A stretch of DNA of 64,000 bases from Hoeflea_A sp965228785 (GCA_965228785.1 CBDDIF010000002.1:1364001-1428000); one strand, 5' to 3'. Numbered from the stretch's first letter, positions 7,718-16,492 are shown. Notes: generated by a model from the letters alone, not told the origin. Made by a program: numbers and translations.

Positions 7718-8932
7718 TTGGCCGAAGATGACGGAAACCGCTGGTTCTATCTTGGGCTGACCTGCGTCGCATTGGTGTTGTCGTTGACGACCTGGTTCTC
7801 GGCAACCGCGGTGATCCCCGAATTGACGGTCCGCTGGGCACTTACCAGTTCGGAAGCCGCATGGCTGACGAATGGCGTGCAGGCCGGCTTCGTGGTCGGC
7901 GCATTGACCGCCAGCGCGTTGTCTCTGGCGGATATCTGGCGCATGCAATACCTGATGGCGGGCGCCGCATTGCTCGGCGCCATCGCCAATGCAGCGCTGC
8001 TTTTCGAACCCGATGCCTCGGGCGCCATCGCCGCCCGCTTCGTGACAGGTGTTTCCCTCGCCGGCGTCTATCCGCCGGCGATGAAATTCATGGCGACCTG
8101 GTTCGTCAGGGGCCGCGGCCTGGCTCTCGGACTGCTGGTCGGATCACTCACGCTGGGTTCTGCGATGCCACATCTGGTCCGCGCCATGGGTGCTGGTGTG
8201 GAGTGGAACAGCGTCGTCACCATCACCTCGCTCACTAGCGTCGCAGCAGCTGTCATTTTCTGGTTTCTGCGTGACGGCCCGCATGCCTTCGCCCGCACCC
8301 GCGTCGACATTCGGCAGATCGGCGGCATTCTGCGCAACCGCCCGGTGATGCTCGCCAACACCGGCTATTTCGGCCACATGTGGGAACTCTACGCCATGTG
8401 GGGCTGGTTCCTGGCTTATGCAAACGCCTCTTTCGAAACGGGCAACGCCACATTCGGCAGCAACGCTTCGCTGCTAACTTTCGCAGTGGTGGCGATCGGA
8501 ATGCCCGGTTGCATCCTCGGCGGCTATTTGTCCGACCGGATCGGGCGCTGTTACACGACCGCCCTGATGATGACGATATCCGGAATCTGCGCAGTCGCCA
8601 TCGGGTTCACTTTCGACGGCCCCGGCTGGCTGTTTGCGACCGTTGCCCTGTTGTGGGGACTGACTGTCGTGGCAGACTCGGCCCAGTTTTCGACAGCCGT
8701 GACCGAGCTGTCACCGCAGAACCAGGTCGGATCCGCATTGGCGCTGCAGATGGGGGTCGGCTTTGCCATTACCATACTCGTCATCTGGCTGACTCCGCTG
8801 GTTGTGGACGCGCTTGGGGGCTGGCGTTGGGGCTTCGTCATGCTTGCGCCGGGACCGCTGGTCGGGGTATGTGCAATTCTGGTGCTTCGCAGAATGCCGG
8901 AAGCATCCGCGATGGCGGGCGGCCTCAGATAG
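7718..8932 (+). CDS. MFS transporter
   Basis: 404 residues with about 12 hydrophobic segments and the loop motifs of the major facilitator superfamily (LSDRIGR near residue 270; FVTGVSLAGVYPPAMKFMATWFVRGRGLALGLLVG). It would move the substrate or a product across the inner membrane. The TTG at 7718 is chosen because GGAAAAGG precedes it by 9 nt; the nearby ATG at 7710 is out of frame. An imperfect inverted repeat (about 7668-7708, CCTTTCCGGG against CCGGGAAAAGG) lies between MaoC and this gene and may lower its expression relative to the enzymes. Confidence 0.85.
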   Translation: MAEDDGNRWFYLGLTCVALVLSLTTWFSATAVIPELTVRWALTSSEAAWLTNGVQAGFVVGALTASALSLADIWRMQYLMAGAALLGAIANAALLFEPDASGAIAARFVTGVSLAGVYPPAMKFMATWFVRGRGLALGLLVGSLTLGSAMPHLVRAMGAGVEWNSVVTITSLTSVAAAVIFWFLRDGPHAFARTRVDIRQIGGILRNRPVMLANTGYFGHMWELYAMWGWFLAYANASFETGNATFGSNASLLTFAVVAIGMPGCILGGYLSDRIGRCYTTALMMTISGICAVAIGFTFDGPGWLFATVALLWGLTVVADSAQFSTAVTELSPQNQVGSALALQMGVGFAITILVIWLTPLVVDALGGWRWGFVMLAPGPLVGVCAILVLRRMPEASAMAGGLR

Positions 8933-8975
8933 TGACCGTTGGCCATCTTTCGGTTGTTGGCAGAAAGGACATTGT

Positions 8976-9824
8976 TTGGCGCAGAGCGGTAAACCCGACG
9001 ACGTGTCGCTGGCCACCGGCAGGCCGCGCGGGCGGCCGCGCTACGATGAGGCAGACGCCGGTGCCGCGCAGAAATTCCGCAAGCTAGCTGAAACGATCAA
9101 GCTTGACCGACGCGATTCCTCTCCGCTGTGGGTGCAGTTGAAACGCCAGATCGAGGACGCGATTCTGGCAGGTACCCTGCCGGACGATTCCCGCCTGCCC
9201 TCTGAACAGGCCATGTGCGAGATGTTCGACCTTTCTCGGCCGGTCATCCGGTCGGCCCTCGCCGCGCTCACGGCCGAAGGACGCGTGATAAAGCAGGCGC
9301 GGCGCGGGATGTTCGTGGCGCCGCAATCGACAGAAGTCCGGTTCATGACGTCGACACTCGGCGTTTTCGACGACCTTTCGGCTCGCGGCTACAAGGTCAC
9401 CGTCAAGACGTTCGACTACGGAATGTATCCGGCGAACGAACACGAACGCCGTGTCTTCAATCTGCCAGACGGGTTCGAAGTCATTCGCGCGCGGCGCGTC
9501 TACATGGCTGATGGCAAGCCGCTGACCCACACCGACATCTCGCTGCCGGCGCACCGACTGCCCGGAATGGAACAGTTGGATATGGAGAACCGCTCGATCT
9601 TTGAAACGATCCGCGAACGTTATGGTCTCACCGTTATTCGAGCCGACAGATGGCTGGCGACCGGGCTAGCGCCAGCGGATGTCGCAGAGCGGATGGGTAT
9701 TGCAGAGGGAAAACCGATGATCAAGATCGACTCGATCGCCTACGATCACGACGGCAACGCCCTGGAATGTTATCACGCCTACTACGACGCATCGGTCGCA
9801 CCCATTCATATCTCCGCCGAGTAG
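8976..9824 (+). CDS. GntR-family regulator, HutC/UTRA type, with AT-hook-like N-terminus
   Basis: 282 residues from TTG 8976, preceded by AAAGGA at good spacing. The frame stays open further upstream, but only over the antisense-like end of the MFS gene. Winged HTH at about residues 45-115 (PLWVQLKRQIEDAILAG, RLPSEQAMCEMFDLSRPVIRSALAAL); UTRA effector domain about 125-280. Residues 15-22 read GRPRGRPR, the core of an AT-hook, placed before the HTH; this is unusual for the family. It sits between the two rightward operons whose promoters carry CTGGT-type palindromes and is the likely repressor of both and of the leftward binding-protein gene. The effector is probably a phosphorylated or acidic pathway intermediate. 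Confidence 0.86.
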   Translation: MAQSGKPDDVSLATGRPRGRPRYDEADAGAAQKFRKLAETIKLDRRDSSPLWVQLKRQIEDAILAGTLPDDSRLPSEQAMCEMFDLSRPVIRSALAALTAEGRVIKQARRGMFVAPQSTEVRFMTSTLGVFDDLSARGYKVTVKTFDYGMYPANEHERRVFNLPDGFEVIRARRVYMADGKPLTHTDISLPAHRLPGMEQLDMENRSIFETIRERYGLTVIRADRWLATGLAPADVAERMGIAEGKPMIKIDSIAYDHDGNALECYHAYYDASVAPIHISAE

Positions 9825-9881
9825 CACGGGATCCCGGATAGGCTATCCGGAAATGAGCTCGTATTTCTGAGCATGATCAGA

Positions 9882-9929
9882 TTGACAACGGCTTTTCAAT
9901 GCCTTAAATTTCTGGTAACAACCAGATAA
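9882..9929 (+). promoter_or_regulatory. Aldolase-operon promoter with operator C
   Basis: TTGACA (9882-9887), a 17-bp spacer and TAAATT (9905-9910) make a strong sigma-70 promoter. The palindrome at 9908-9929, with perfect core CTGGTAACAACCAG, covers the end of the -10 and the start site. It is the most symmetric of the three related sites and the natural reference for the motif. A repressor here would occlude initiation. Confidence 0.65.
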
Positions 9930-9995
9930 AGAATAGTCTAGGGAATGTCCTGACCGACCCATTCACCATGCGGGCCGCGATGAACAACAGGAATT

Positions 9996-10646
9996 ATGAC
10001 ATCAGACAAGGATGATCTGGCAGTCCGAACGGCGATCGTCGAACATTGTCTGACCATGAACCGACTGGGCATCAACCAGGGCAATTCAGGCAATATCAGT
10101 GTCCGGCACGGGGATGGCCTCCTGATCACCCCGACCAGTTTGCCCTACGACCAGATGACACCCGAAGACATCGTCTATCTCGCCGAAGACGGCACGCCCG
10201 ATGGCATACGGGAACGCTCGAGCGAATGGCGTTTTCACTGCGACATCATGCGCCTTCGCCCCGAGGTCAAGGCGATAGTCCACGCGCACCCAATGTACTG
10301 TACGACCATGGCGATCCTGGAACGCGACATTCCCGCGATCCACTATATGATTGCCGTCGCCGGTGGGCCCAACATTCGTTGCGCTCCCTATGCGATCTAT
10401 GGCTCTGAAGAGCTGTCTAACCATGCCGTGGCCGCGCTCGAAGGCCGCAAGGCTTGCCTCCTGGCCCATCACGGCATGATCGCAGCAGGATCGTCACTGG
10501 ATCATGCCATGTGGCTGACCGTGGAAGTGGAGACGCTGGCGCGACAGTATCATGGCTGCCTGCAGATCGGAGAGCCTCCCCTGCTCTCCGACCGCCAGAT
10601 CGAAGACGTTATGGCCAAGATGGATGGCTACGGCCATCGCGATTGA
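9996..10646 (+). CDS. Class II aldolase/adducin-family protein (fuculose-1-phosphate aldolase-like)
   Basis: 216 residues, full length for the family. Phosphate-binding and zinc motifs are present: GNSGNISVR near residue 30, the zinc pair in HAHPMY near residue 93, and a further His in LAHHGMI near residue 157. The family performs zinc-dependent retro-aldol cleavage of a sugar or sugar-acid phosphate, or in some members decarboxylation. With a PfkB kinase directly downstream, a phosphorylate-then-cleave route is likely. The ATG at 9996 follows AACAGGA. First gene after promoter/operator C. Confidence 0.88.
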   Translation: MTSDKDDLAVRTAIVEHCLTMNRLGINQGNSGNISVRHGDGLLITPTSLPYDQMTPEDIVYLAEDGTPDGIRERSSEWRFHCDIMRLRPEVKAIVHAHPMYCTTMAILERDIPAIHYMIAVAGGPNIRCAPYAIYGSEELSNHAVAALEGRKACLLAHHGMIAAGSSLDHAMWLTVEVETLARQYHGCLQIGEPPLLSDRQIEDVMAKMDGYGHRD

Positions 10647-10706
10647 TCTATTCGGCCGGCTATAGCAATTCGCTTTTGCAACCGACCGAATCGAGGAGGA
10701 GATTTA

Positions 10707-11654
10707 GTGACGACGTTTGACTTCAGCGCAATCGGGTTTTCGGTTCTTGATGTTCTCGGCCGCTACGCGACCGAGATGCCGCCACCCGGCGGCGCCACGT
10801 TCATCGAGCAAATCCGCATGACAGTCGCCGGCACCGCCGCGGCAACCGCGGTCGATTGCGCCATCCTCGGATTGAATGGCCGGATCGTCGCCCGTGTCGG
10901 TCACGACGACATGGGCGATTTCATGATTTCGAAAATGCAGCAGTTCGGCCTAAACACCGACCTGGTGCAGCGCGACGTTGAAAGGCAGACGGCATGCAGC
11001 ATGCTGCCCATTCTGCCAAACGGGGCGCGAGCTGCCTTTTTCGTTCCGGGCGCGACCGAAACATTCACAATCAGCCCGGATGACATGGATGCGGTGCTCG
11101 ATGCGCGGATCATTCACCTAGGAGGGACGGGTCTGCTGACGGCGTTCGACGGCGAGCCCTCGCTGGACCTGCTGAAACGGGCGAAAGCGCTGGGGCGCAC
11201 GACGGCATTCGACCTGATCCTTGCCAATGCCGAGACCGCTGCGCTGGTCGAGCCGCTGCTCCCCTACATCGACTATTTCGTGCCGTCGATCGAGGAGGCC
11301 TCGAACATGGCCGGCGTCAGGGACCCAGCCGAAGTTGCACGCTGGTTCAAGGAGCGGGGTGTGGGCAATGTGCTTCTGACGCTCGAAGGCGACGGCGTTT
11401 TCGTCGACCCTTCCGAAGGCGCGCCGTTCCGGCTGCCGTCGCACAAGATCGATGTCGTCGACACCACCGGGTGCGGCGACAGCTTTACTGCTGGCGTCAT
11501 CGTTGGCGTAGCCAAAGGTTGGGACCTGCGTAAAACCGCTCGTTTCGCCAACGCCGTCGCGGCGAAAGTGGCCATGGGCCTTGGTTCGGACGGCAAGCTG
11601 ACCTCGCTGGAAGATACGCTGGAGGCCATGGATAGCTGGCCCCTGAGAGACTGA
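10707..11654 (+). CDS. PfkB-family sugar kinase
   Basis: 315 residues. The C-terminal PfkB signature DTTGCGDSFTAGVIVG contains the catalytic Asp, and the N-terminal substrate-binding region reads GGATFIEQIRMTVAGTAAATAVDCAILG. ATP-dependent phosphorylation of a sugar, sugar acid or keto-sugar is expected, probably making the substrate of the class II aldolase. The start is GTG 10707 behind GGAGGAGA. It lies 60 bp after the aldolase gene and 17 bp before the SDR gene. Confidence 0.88.
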   Translation: MTTFDFSAIGFSVLDVLGRYATEMPPPGGATFIEQIRMTVAGTAAATAVDCAILGLNGRIVARVGHDDMGDFMISKMQQFGLNTDLVQRDVERQTACSMLPILPNGARAAFFVPGATETFTISPDDMDAVLDARIIHLGGTGLLTAFDGEPSLDLLKRAKALGRTTAFDLILANAETAALVEPLLPYIDYFVPSIEEASNMAGVRDPAEVARWFKERGVGNVLLTLEGDGVFVDPSEGAPFRLPSHKIDVVDTTGCGDSFTAGVIVGVAKGWDLRKTARFANAVAAKVAMGLGSDGKLTSLEDTLEAMDSWPLRD

Positions 11655-11671
11655 CCGAAGGACTACTGCAA

Positions 11672-12430
11672 ATGAGCGATTTGAGCGGAAAAACCGCCTT
11701 TGTCACCGGGGCAAGCCGCGGTATCGGCGAGGCACTGGCGGTCGGTCTGGCCGAACATGGCGCAGACCTCGTGATCAACGACCTGGAGCGTGAAGACGAA
11801 GCACTGCAGGATACCAGGGAGAAGATCGAGGCCCTGGGACGCAGGTGCTGGACCTACCATCTTGATGTGACGTCCAAGCCACAGATCGAGGCGGTTGTTG
11901 CCAATACGCTACAGACCGCCGGGACCATCGATATTCTCGTCAACAATGCGGGCATTCTCGTCCCGAAGCTTTTGGAAGATGTCGACGAGTCTCTCTGGGA
12001 CGCGCATATGGACGTGAATGCCAAGGGCGTGCTGCTGATGACCCAAGCCGTCCTTCCGCACATGCGCGGCAAGAAATCCGGCCGCATCATCAATATCGCG
12101 TCGCTCGCCGGACGCCAGGGTGTACCAACCCAAGGGCACTACGCGGCGACCAAAGGGGTGGTGATCACCCTCACCCGAGTCTTTGCCCAGGAAGTCGGCG
12201 CTGATGGCGTCACCGTCAATGCGATTTGCCCGGGCATCATCCTGACGGAAATGGGCAAGAACAATCTCGGCAGCGAAGAAGCGATCCAGCACTGGACAGA
12301 CAACACCTCGCTGAAACGTCTTGGAGACCCGAACGACATCATCGGGCCGGCCGTTTTTTTCGCCTCCGATCTTTCGGATTTCGTCACCGGACAGGCGCTC
12401 AATGTCTGTGGCGGCCTCTACTTCCATTAG
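11672..12430 (+). CDS. Short-chain dehydrogenase/reductase
   Basis: 252 residues of the classical SDR type: cofactor motif TGASRGIG near residue 14, NNAG near 90, and catalytic Y-x3-K in YAATKG near 157. The order with aldolase and kinase suggests oxidation of a hydroxyl on the sugar-like substrate, or reduction of an aldehyde produced by the aldolase. The final segment (DFVTGQALNVCGGLYFH) is typical. It precedes the FMO gene by 9 bp. Confidence 0.9.
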   Translation: MSDLSGKTAFVTGASRGIGEALAVGLAEHGADLVINDLEREDEALQDTREKIEALGRRCWTYHLDVTSKPQIEAVVANTLQTAGTIDILVNNAGILVPKLLEDVDESLWDAHMDVNAKGVLLMTQAVLPHMRGKKSGRIINIASLAGRQGVPTQGHYAATKGVVITLTRVFAQEVGADGVTVNAICPGIILTEMGKNNLGSEEAIQHWTDNTSLKRLGDPNDIIGPAVFFASDLSDFVTGQALNVCGGLYFH

Positions 12431-12439
12431 GAGCAGCTT

Positions 12440-13885
12440 ATGGAACAGGTTGCCATCATTGGTGCTGGACCCGGCGGCATCGCCGTGGCGCGCGAACTCA
12501 AGCGCCGAGGATTTGCTCCGACAATCTTCGAAATGCACGATTCGGCCGGAGGGCAATGGAACAACGCCAGCAAAAACAGCGGCGTCTGGCCGAAGATGCG
12601 CACCAATACCTACCTGGAAGCAACGCGATTTTCTGAGGACGACTACCCGGAAGGCACCGCCCTCTTTCCCCGAAATACGGAAGTGCTCGCGCATTTTCAG
12701 TCCTATGCCGATCGTCACGGTGTGCTCGAAAACGCGCGATTCAACACCGAACTCGTTCGGCTGGAACAAACGGATGGCGGCTATCGGCTGACCTTGCGAA
12801 GCGGCGAAACGGACGAGGTCCTGACGTTCCCGAAGGTTGTGGTTGCGACCGGGCGCTACAACAAGCCGACCATTCCGCCGATACCGGGAATCGACAGCTT
12901 CACCGGCGAACTTGGTGTAAATCACTGTTTTCATTACAAAGATCCAGAGCTTTACCGGGGCAAACATGTCGTGGTCGCCGGCGGCTCTATCTCGGCTTTG
13001 GAGATCGCGTCGGATCTGGCAATGCTGGGAGCTGCCTCGGTTCACCTGTCGCAGCGGCGTCAGCGTTATGTGGTCCCGAAAATGTCGAGCGGTACGCCGA
13101 TCGAGTACTTCGCCTTTACCTATGGCGGCGCAGAAACGCTCCACAGTGGGAATCAGCAAGCCATGGAGGACATGCAACGGGACTTTCTGATGACCTACGC
13201 CGGCAGCCCGGCACGCTATGGCGCTCCCGCTCCGCATTCGGATCTGAAAAAAGCCGGCGCCACCGGGTCGCAGCACTACCTGAATCTGGTCGCTGAAGAC
13301 CGGCTGGTGCCGGTGCCCTGGTTTCGCGAAGTGTCCGGACGGACCGTCACTTTCACGGATGGTCGGCAGATCAAGGCAGATGCCATTCTGGCTGGTACCG
13401 GTTTCGACCTTCACCTGCCGTTTCTGTCAGACTATATCAGCAAGACCGTTCTTAACGACCGCAAGGGGCTGCAACTTGCGGAGTTTACTTTCCATCCGGA
13501 CCTGCCGGGCCTGGCTTTTGTCGGCCTTTGGGCCCAGCAGGGTTCGTATCCGGTGCCGTTGGAACAGCAAGCACGCTATGTCGCGTATACCTGGGGCGAC
13601 GTTATTCCGGCGCCGACCGACAGGGAGTTGCGAGAGGCACTGCAGGCGTGCGCCGACGAGGACCATCACGGCGACTACCAGAACCAGAATGCCATGGCGT
13701 TGCGTTTTGCCCGGCTCTGCGGAACCGACCCCGCAAACCTTGATGACCCGGCATTGCTGGCAAAGATCCGCAAAAGCGCGACAACCGGCATCCTTTACCG
13801 GCTGACCGGACCGGATGCGTTGCCCGATGGCGTCGAACGGTTCCTGCGTCAGTATGAGAAATACGCGCCGCCGGAGGAACAGTGA
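12440..13885 (+). CDS. FMO-type flavin monooxygenase (N-hydroxylating/Baeyer-Villiger clade)
   Basis: 481 residues. FAD-binding GAGPGG at residues 8-13, FMO-like signature FTGELGVNHCFHYKD near residue 155, and a second dinucleotide site VVVAGGSISALEIA (NADPH) near 178. It would insert oxygen at a heteroatom or ketone of the substrate. It is the last gene of the aldolase operon and ends 29 bp from the convergent RpiR-type regulator, with no clear terminator in the gap. The sequence does not say whether the atom oxidised is S, N or C. Confidence 0.88.
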   Translation: MEQVAIIGAGPGGIAVARELKRRGFAPTIFEMHDSAGGQWNNASKNSGVWPKMRTNTYLEATRFSEDDYPEGTALFPRNTEVLAHFQSYADRHGVLENARFNTELVRLEQTDGGYRLTLRSGETDEVLTFPKVVVATGRYNKPTIPPIPGIDSFTGELGVNHCFHYKDPELYRGKHVVVAGGSISALEIASDLAMLGAASVHLSQRRQRYVVPKMSSGTPIEYFAFTYGGAETLHSGNQQAMEDMQRDFLMTYAGSPARYGAPAPHSDLKKAGATGSQHYLNLVAEDRLVPVPWFREVSGRTVTFTDGRQIKADAILAGTGFDLHLPFLSDYISKTVLNDRKGLQLAEFTFHPDLPGLAFVGLWAQQGSYPVPLEQQARYVAYTWGDVIPAPTDRELREALQACADEDHHGDYQNQNAMALRFARLCGTDPANLDDPALLAKIRKSATTGILYRLTGPDALPDGVERFLRQYEKYAPPEEQ

Positions 13886-13913
13886 ACCGCACGCATCGTC
13901 TCTTGTCGGGCGT

Positions 13914-14762
13914 TTACGAATTGAGAGCTGCGGCAGCCGCTTCACTTGCGGCAATGTGCTCGTGCGCGTCCGGCTGGGTCTGAACCAGCAGAAGGAACAG
14001 GAGATCGGTCAGGGTCAGTTGCGCGTCGCGCGCGGTGATCGCTGAACTGCGCACCTTTTCTTCATCAGCCACGGTAAACAGCCGGATGTCGGCAATGGCA
14101 TGGAGAGGGTTTTTGGCCACCCGGGCGGCCGCTATGACTTTCGCGCCACGCTCTTTGGCAAACTGGGCAATCTTGACGGTTTCCGCGCTGGCTCCGGAGT
14201 GGGAGAGCGCGAACAAAACGTCGCCGGAGCCGAGCGTCGACGCGTTGGCCATCTGGATATGAACATCGCCGTCATACTGAACGTTGTGTCCGAGTTTCAG
14301 CAGCTTATAGGAGAAGTCGCGGGCCACCAGCGACGAGGCGCCTACGCCAATCAGATTGATGCGTTGCGCCGTCGTCAGGAGTTCAACCGCCTGATGGATG
14401 TCCTGTTCGCGGTTGACCTGCAATGTCTGCTGAATCGACATGAGTTTGCTGCCGATCAGTTTCTTCAGAACAACCGGATAATCATCTCCCGCCTGGATGG
14501 TGCCGTGGATCAGCCCGTCCGGGATCTCCTGCCTGCGCGCCCTCGCCTCACTGACCGCCAGCTTCAGGTCCGAATAGCCCGAAAACCCGAGTTTCTGGCT
14601 GAATTTCACGATGCTGGATTGGCTGGTGCCGGTCTCGGTGGCCAGCGCAGCCGATGACAGGCGCAGAACCTGCTCTGGCCGTTCGACGATGTATTGGCCG
14701 ATCTGACGGTCGCCTGGCGACATGGTGTCGAGAGTGGCCTCGATCTTCACGAGAACGGACAT
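13914..14762 (-). CDS. RpiR/MurR-family transcriptional regulator of peptidoglycan-recycling genes
   Basis: 282 residues from ATG 14762, preceded by GGGAGA; a start 63 bp further upstream is possible but lacks a ribosome site. N-terminal HTH_6 domain (residues about 1-77: SPGDRQIGQYIVERPEQVLRLSSAALATETGTSQSSIVKFSQKLGFSGYSDLK) and C-terminal SIS sugar-phosphate domain (about 125-255: GVGASSLVARDFSYKLLKLG, ALSHSGASAETVKIAQFAKERGA). In E. coli MurR of this family controls MurNAc-6-P use. Here the neighbours are anmK and murQ, so MurNAc-6-P is the likely effector. Paired GAATATTATATTC-like boxes lie in its own promoter region and upstream of murQ. Confidence 0.88.
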   Translation of the reverse strand: MSVLVKIEATLDTMSPGDRQIGQYIVERPEQVLRLSSAALATETGTSQSSIVKFSQKLGFSGYSDLKLAVSEARARRQEIPDGLIHGTIQAGDDYPVVLKKLIGSKLMSIQQTLQVNREQDIHQAVELLTTAQRINLIGVGASSLVARDFSYKLLKLGHNVQYDGDVHIQMANASTLGSGDVLFALSHSGASAETVKIAQFAKERGAKVIAAARVAKNPLHAIADIRLFTVADEEKVRSSAITARDAQLTLTDLLFLLLVQTQPDAHEHIAASEAAAAALNS

Positions 14763-14846
14763 GTGGGTCTCCCGGCCTGTTTCTGCGACCGTCTCATCGC
14801 AGGGTGCAACCAGCATGAGCGTCATTCCGGCATTGTCAACGCTGTG

Positions 14847-14891
14847 GAATATTATATCTCACAACTTCGGAAAATGTAGAATATTTCATTC
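14847..14891. promoter_or_regulatory. Two RpiR/MurR-type operator boxes between rpiR and the GNAT gene
   Basis: GAATATTATATCT (14847-14859) and GAATATTTCATTC (14879-14891) begin 32 bp apart, close to three helical turns. They resemble the two boxes upstream of murQ. The position between divergent genes suggests control of both the regulator and the GNAT gene. Confidence 0.6.
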
Positions 14892-14903
14892 AATCGCACT
14901 AAG

Positions 14904-15344
14904 ATGCACGGCATGAGCGACACGACCCTGGAAGTCTCGGCCAATGCCGGTCATCGTGATCTGAAAACCCTCGAGGAACGGCTTACTGCCTTCAACGAGG
15001 GCGATGTCGGACCATCGGACAAATCCGCCCTGGCTGTTTTCGTGCGCGATCCGTCCGGTAACCTAATCGGTGGTGTTTCCGGTTATACGGCCTGGGGCTG
15101 GCTTTACATCCAGTGGCTGTGGGTCGACGAGCGGCGGCGCGGCAAAAGAATGGCCGGTCGGATGCTGGATGCTGCCGAGGCCGAAGCCACCAACCGCGGT
15201 TGCCACGGTGCGCTTATCGACACGTTCAGCCCGGCTGCCGCCAGAGCCTACGAAAGGCAAGGATACAAGCCATTCGGCATCCTGCCCGATTTTCCTGTCG
15301 GACGCAGCCGCATATATTTGCAGAAATCGTTGCATCAGTCCTAG
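14904..15344 (+). CDS. GNAT-family N-acetyltransferase
   Basis: 146 residues from ATG 14904; the ATG at 14913 is an alternative and neither has a strong ribosome site. The acetyl-CoA loop is recognisable as VWVDERRRGKRMAGRMLDAAEAEATNRG (R-R-x-G-K), followed by the C-terminal YERQGYKPFGILPDFPVG. It is transcribed divergently from the RpiR regulator across a region with two operator boxes, and converges on anmK. A role in acetylating or detoxifying an amino-sugar intermediate fits the neighbourhood, but the substrate is unknown. Confidence 0.82.
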   Translation: MHGMSDTTLEVSANAGHRDLKTLEERLTAFNEGDVGPSDKSALAVFVRDPSGNLIGGVSGYTAWGWLYIQWLWVDERRRGKRMAGRMLDAAEAEATNRGCHGALIDTFSPAAARAYERQGYKPFGILPDFPVGRSRIYLQKSLHQS

Positions 15345-15356
15345 TCCGACCATCGA

Positions 15357-16475
15357 TCAAGCGCCAGCAAGTTGCCCGCCGCGCAATGGCTCCGGCACAC
15401 CGGTGGTGCTCGGAAAGCTGATCGGCAGATCGCGCAGTACGCGAACGGCCAGGAAAGCAAAGCATTGTGCCTCAATGGCATCGCCACTCCATCCCACATC
15501 TTCGGCCGGGATCACCTCCACGCCGGCGCGCGGTTCAAGCATGGCCAAAATCGTCGGATTGTGACGACCGCCGCCACTGACGATGACACGTTTTGGCCGC
15601 CTCGGAAGCAAGTCCAGCGCTTTGCCGACGGAGGACGCAGTGAAGGCTGCAAGCAGTGCGGCACCGTCCTCGGTATCCAAGCCGTCAGCCATGGATGCCC
15701 CGAAGTCGAAACGGTCGAGCGATTTCGGATAGGGCGCAGCGAGATAGGGATGTTCCAGCAACTTCGATAGGCGTTGCTCGTCTACCGCACCAGCACCTGA
15801 CAGTTTTCCCTCATTGTCCATCTCGCCCAGCCCGCGTGCCTTGACGTAATCGTTGAGGGGAGCATTGGCTGGTCCAGTGTCGAAAGCAATCACTTGGTCG
15901 CCGCCGTCCCACCAAGTGATGTTGGCAACGCCGCCCAGGTTGAGGACAGCCGTCTCACCCTGCGCACCGATCTTGCGCAACAACGCCGCATGGTAGGCAC
16001 CGGCGAGCGGAGCGCCCTGCCCTCCGGCACGCATGTCGGCGCTGCGGAAATCAAAGGCGACGGGTGTTCCAAGGATCGAATGCATCAATCCGCCATCACC
16101 GAGCTGCCGGGTTTCGCCAATGCGACCGTCAGAGGGCGCACGATGCAGAACCGTCTGACCGTGAAAGCCTATGACACCGATATCGGACATGGTCAGACCG
16201 TACCCCTCGATCAGGTCCTTCACAGCCGCCGATTGGGCACGGGTCAGCACCTCCTCGGCTTCCCGGAAGATGGCCGGCTCAGGGCCGGAAAAATTCCACT
16301 CACGTGCGGCTTCGACGGTGCGCTCGAGCAGCGTGCGTGTCGACTGGGGATATGGCGCCAGGGTGTAGGTTCCATAATCGTCGACCGTCTCGCCGTCGGT
16401 CTCAATCAACGCGACGTCGATGTTACCGTCGAGCACGGTTCCGGTCATCAGGCCCACGGCCCAGATTGGCTGCAT
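15357..16475 (-). CDS. anmK: Anhydro-N-acetylmuramic acid kinase
   Basis: 372 residues, the usual AnmK length. AnmK opens the 1,6-anhydro ring of anhMurNAc with phosphorylation to give MurNAc-6-P, the substrate of MurQ. The N-terminal phosphate motif is GLMTGTVLDGNIDVALI (the alphaproteobacterial variant of GLMSGTSLDGVD). IGFHGQTVLHRAP, NLGGVANIT and a late VIVSGGGRHNP motif complete the ASKHA-type kinase fold. It is the last gene of the leftward importer-murQ operon, 17 bp after the ABC ATPase stop. Confidence 0.95.
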   Translation of the reverse strand: MQPIWAVGLMTGTVLDGNIDVALIETDGETVDDYGTYTLAPYPQSTRTLLERTVEAAREWNFSGPEPAIFREAEEVLTRAQSAAVKDLIEGYGLTMSDIGVIGFHGQTVLHRAPSDGRIGETRQLGDGGLMHSILGTPVAFDFRSADMRAGGQGAPLAGAYHAALLRKIGAQGETAVLNLGGVANITWWDGGDQVIAFDTGPANAPLNDYVKARGLGEMDNEGKLSGAGAVDEQRLSKLLEHPYLAAPYPKSLDRFDFGASMADGLDTEDGAALLAAFTASSVGKALDLLPRRPKRVIVSGGGRHNPTILAMLEPRAGVEVIPAEDVGWSGDAIEAQCFAFLAVRVLRDLPISFPSTTGVPEPLRGGQLAGA

Positions 16476-16492
16476 AGTCGTTCTCCAGCGGT

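Noticed and set aside
11909..13414. 501-codon open frame on the minus strand
   Set aside because: It lies fully antisense to the SDR and FMO genes, which have clear family motifs. Its translation is rich in Arg, His and Gly with no domain, as expected from the complement of GC-rich coding DNA.
2110..13885. Sulfoquinovose or choline-O-sulfate degradation
   Set aside because: No sulfoquinovosidase, SmoC-type desulfonating monooxygenase, choline dehydrogenase or betaine aldehyde dehydrogenase gene accompanies the sulfatase.
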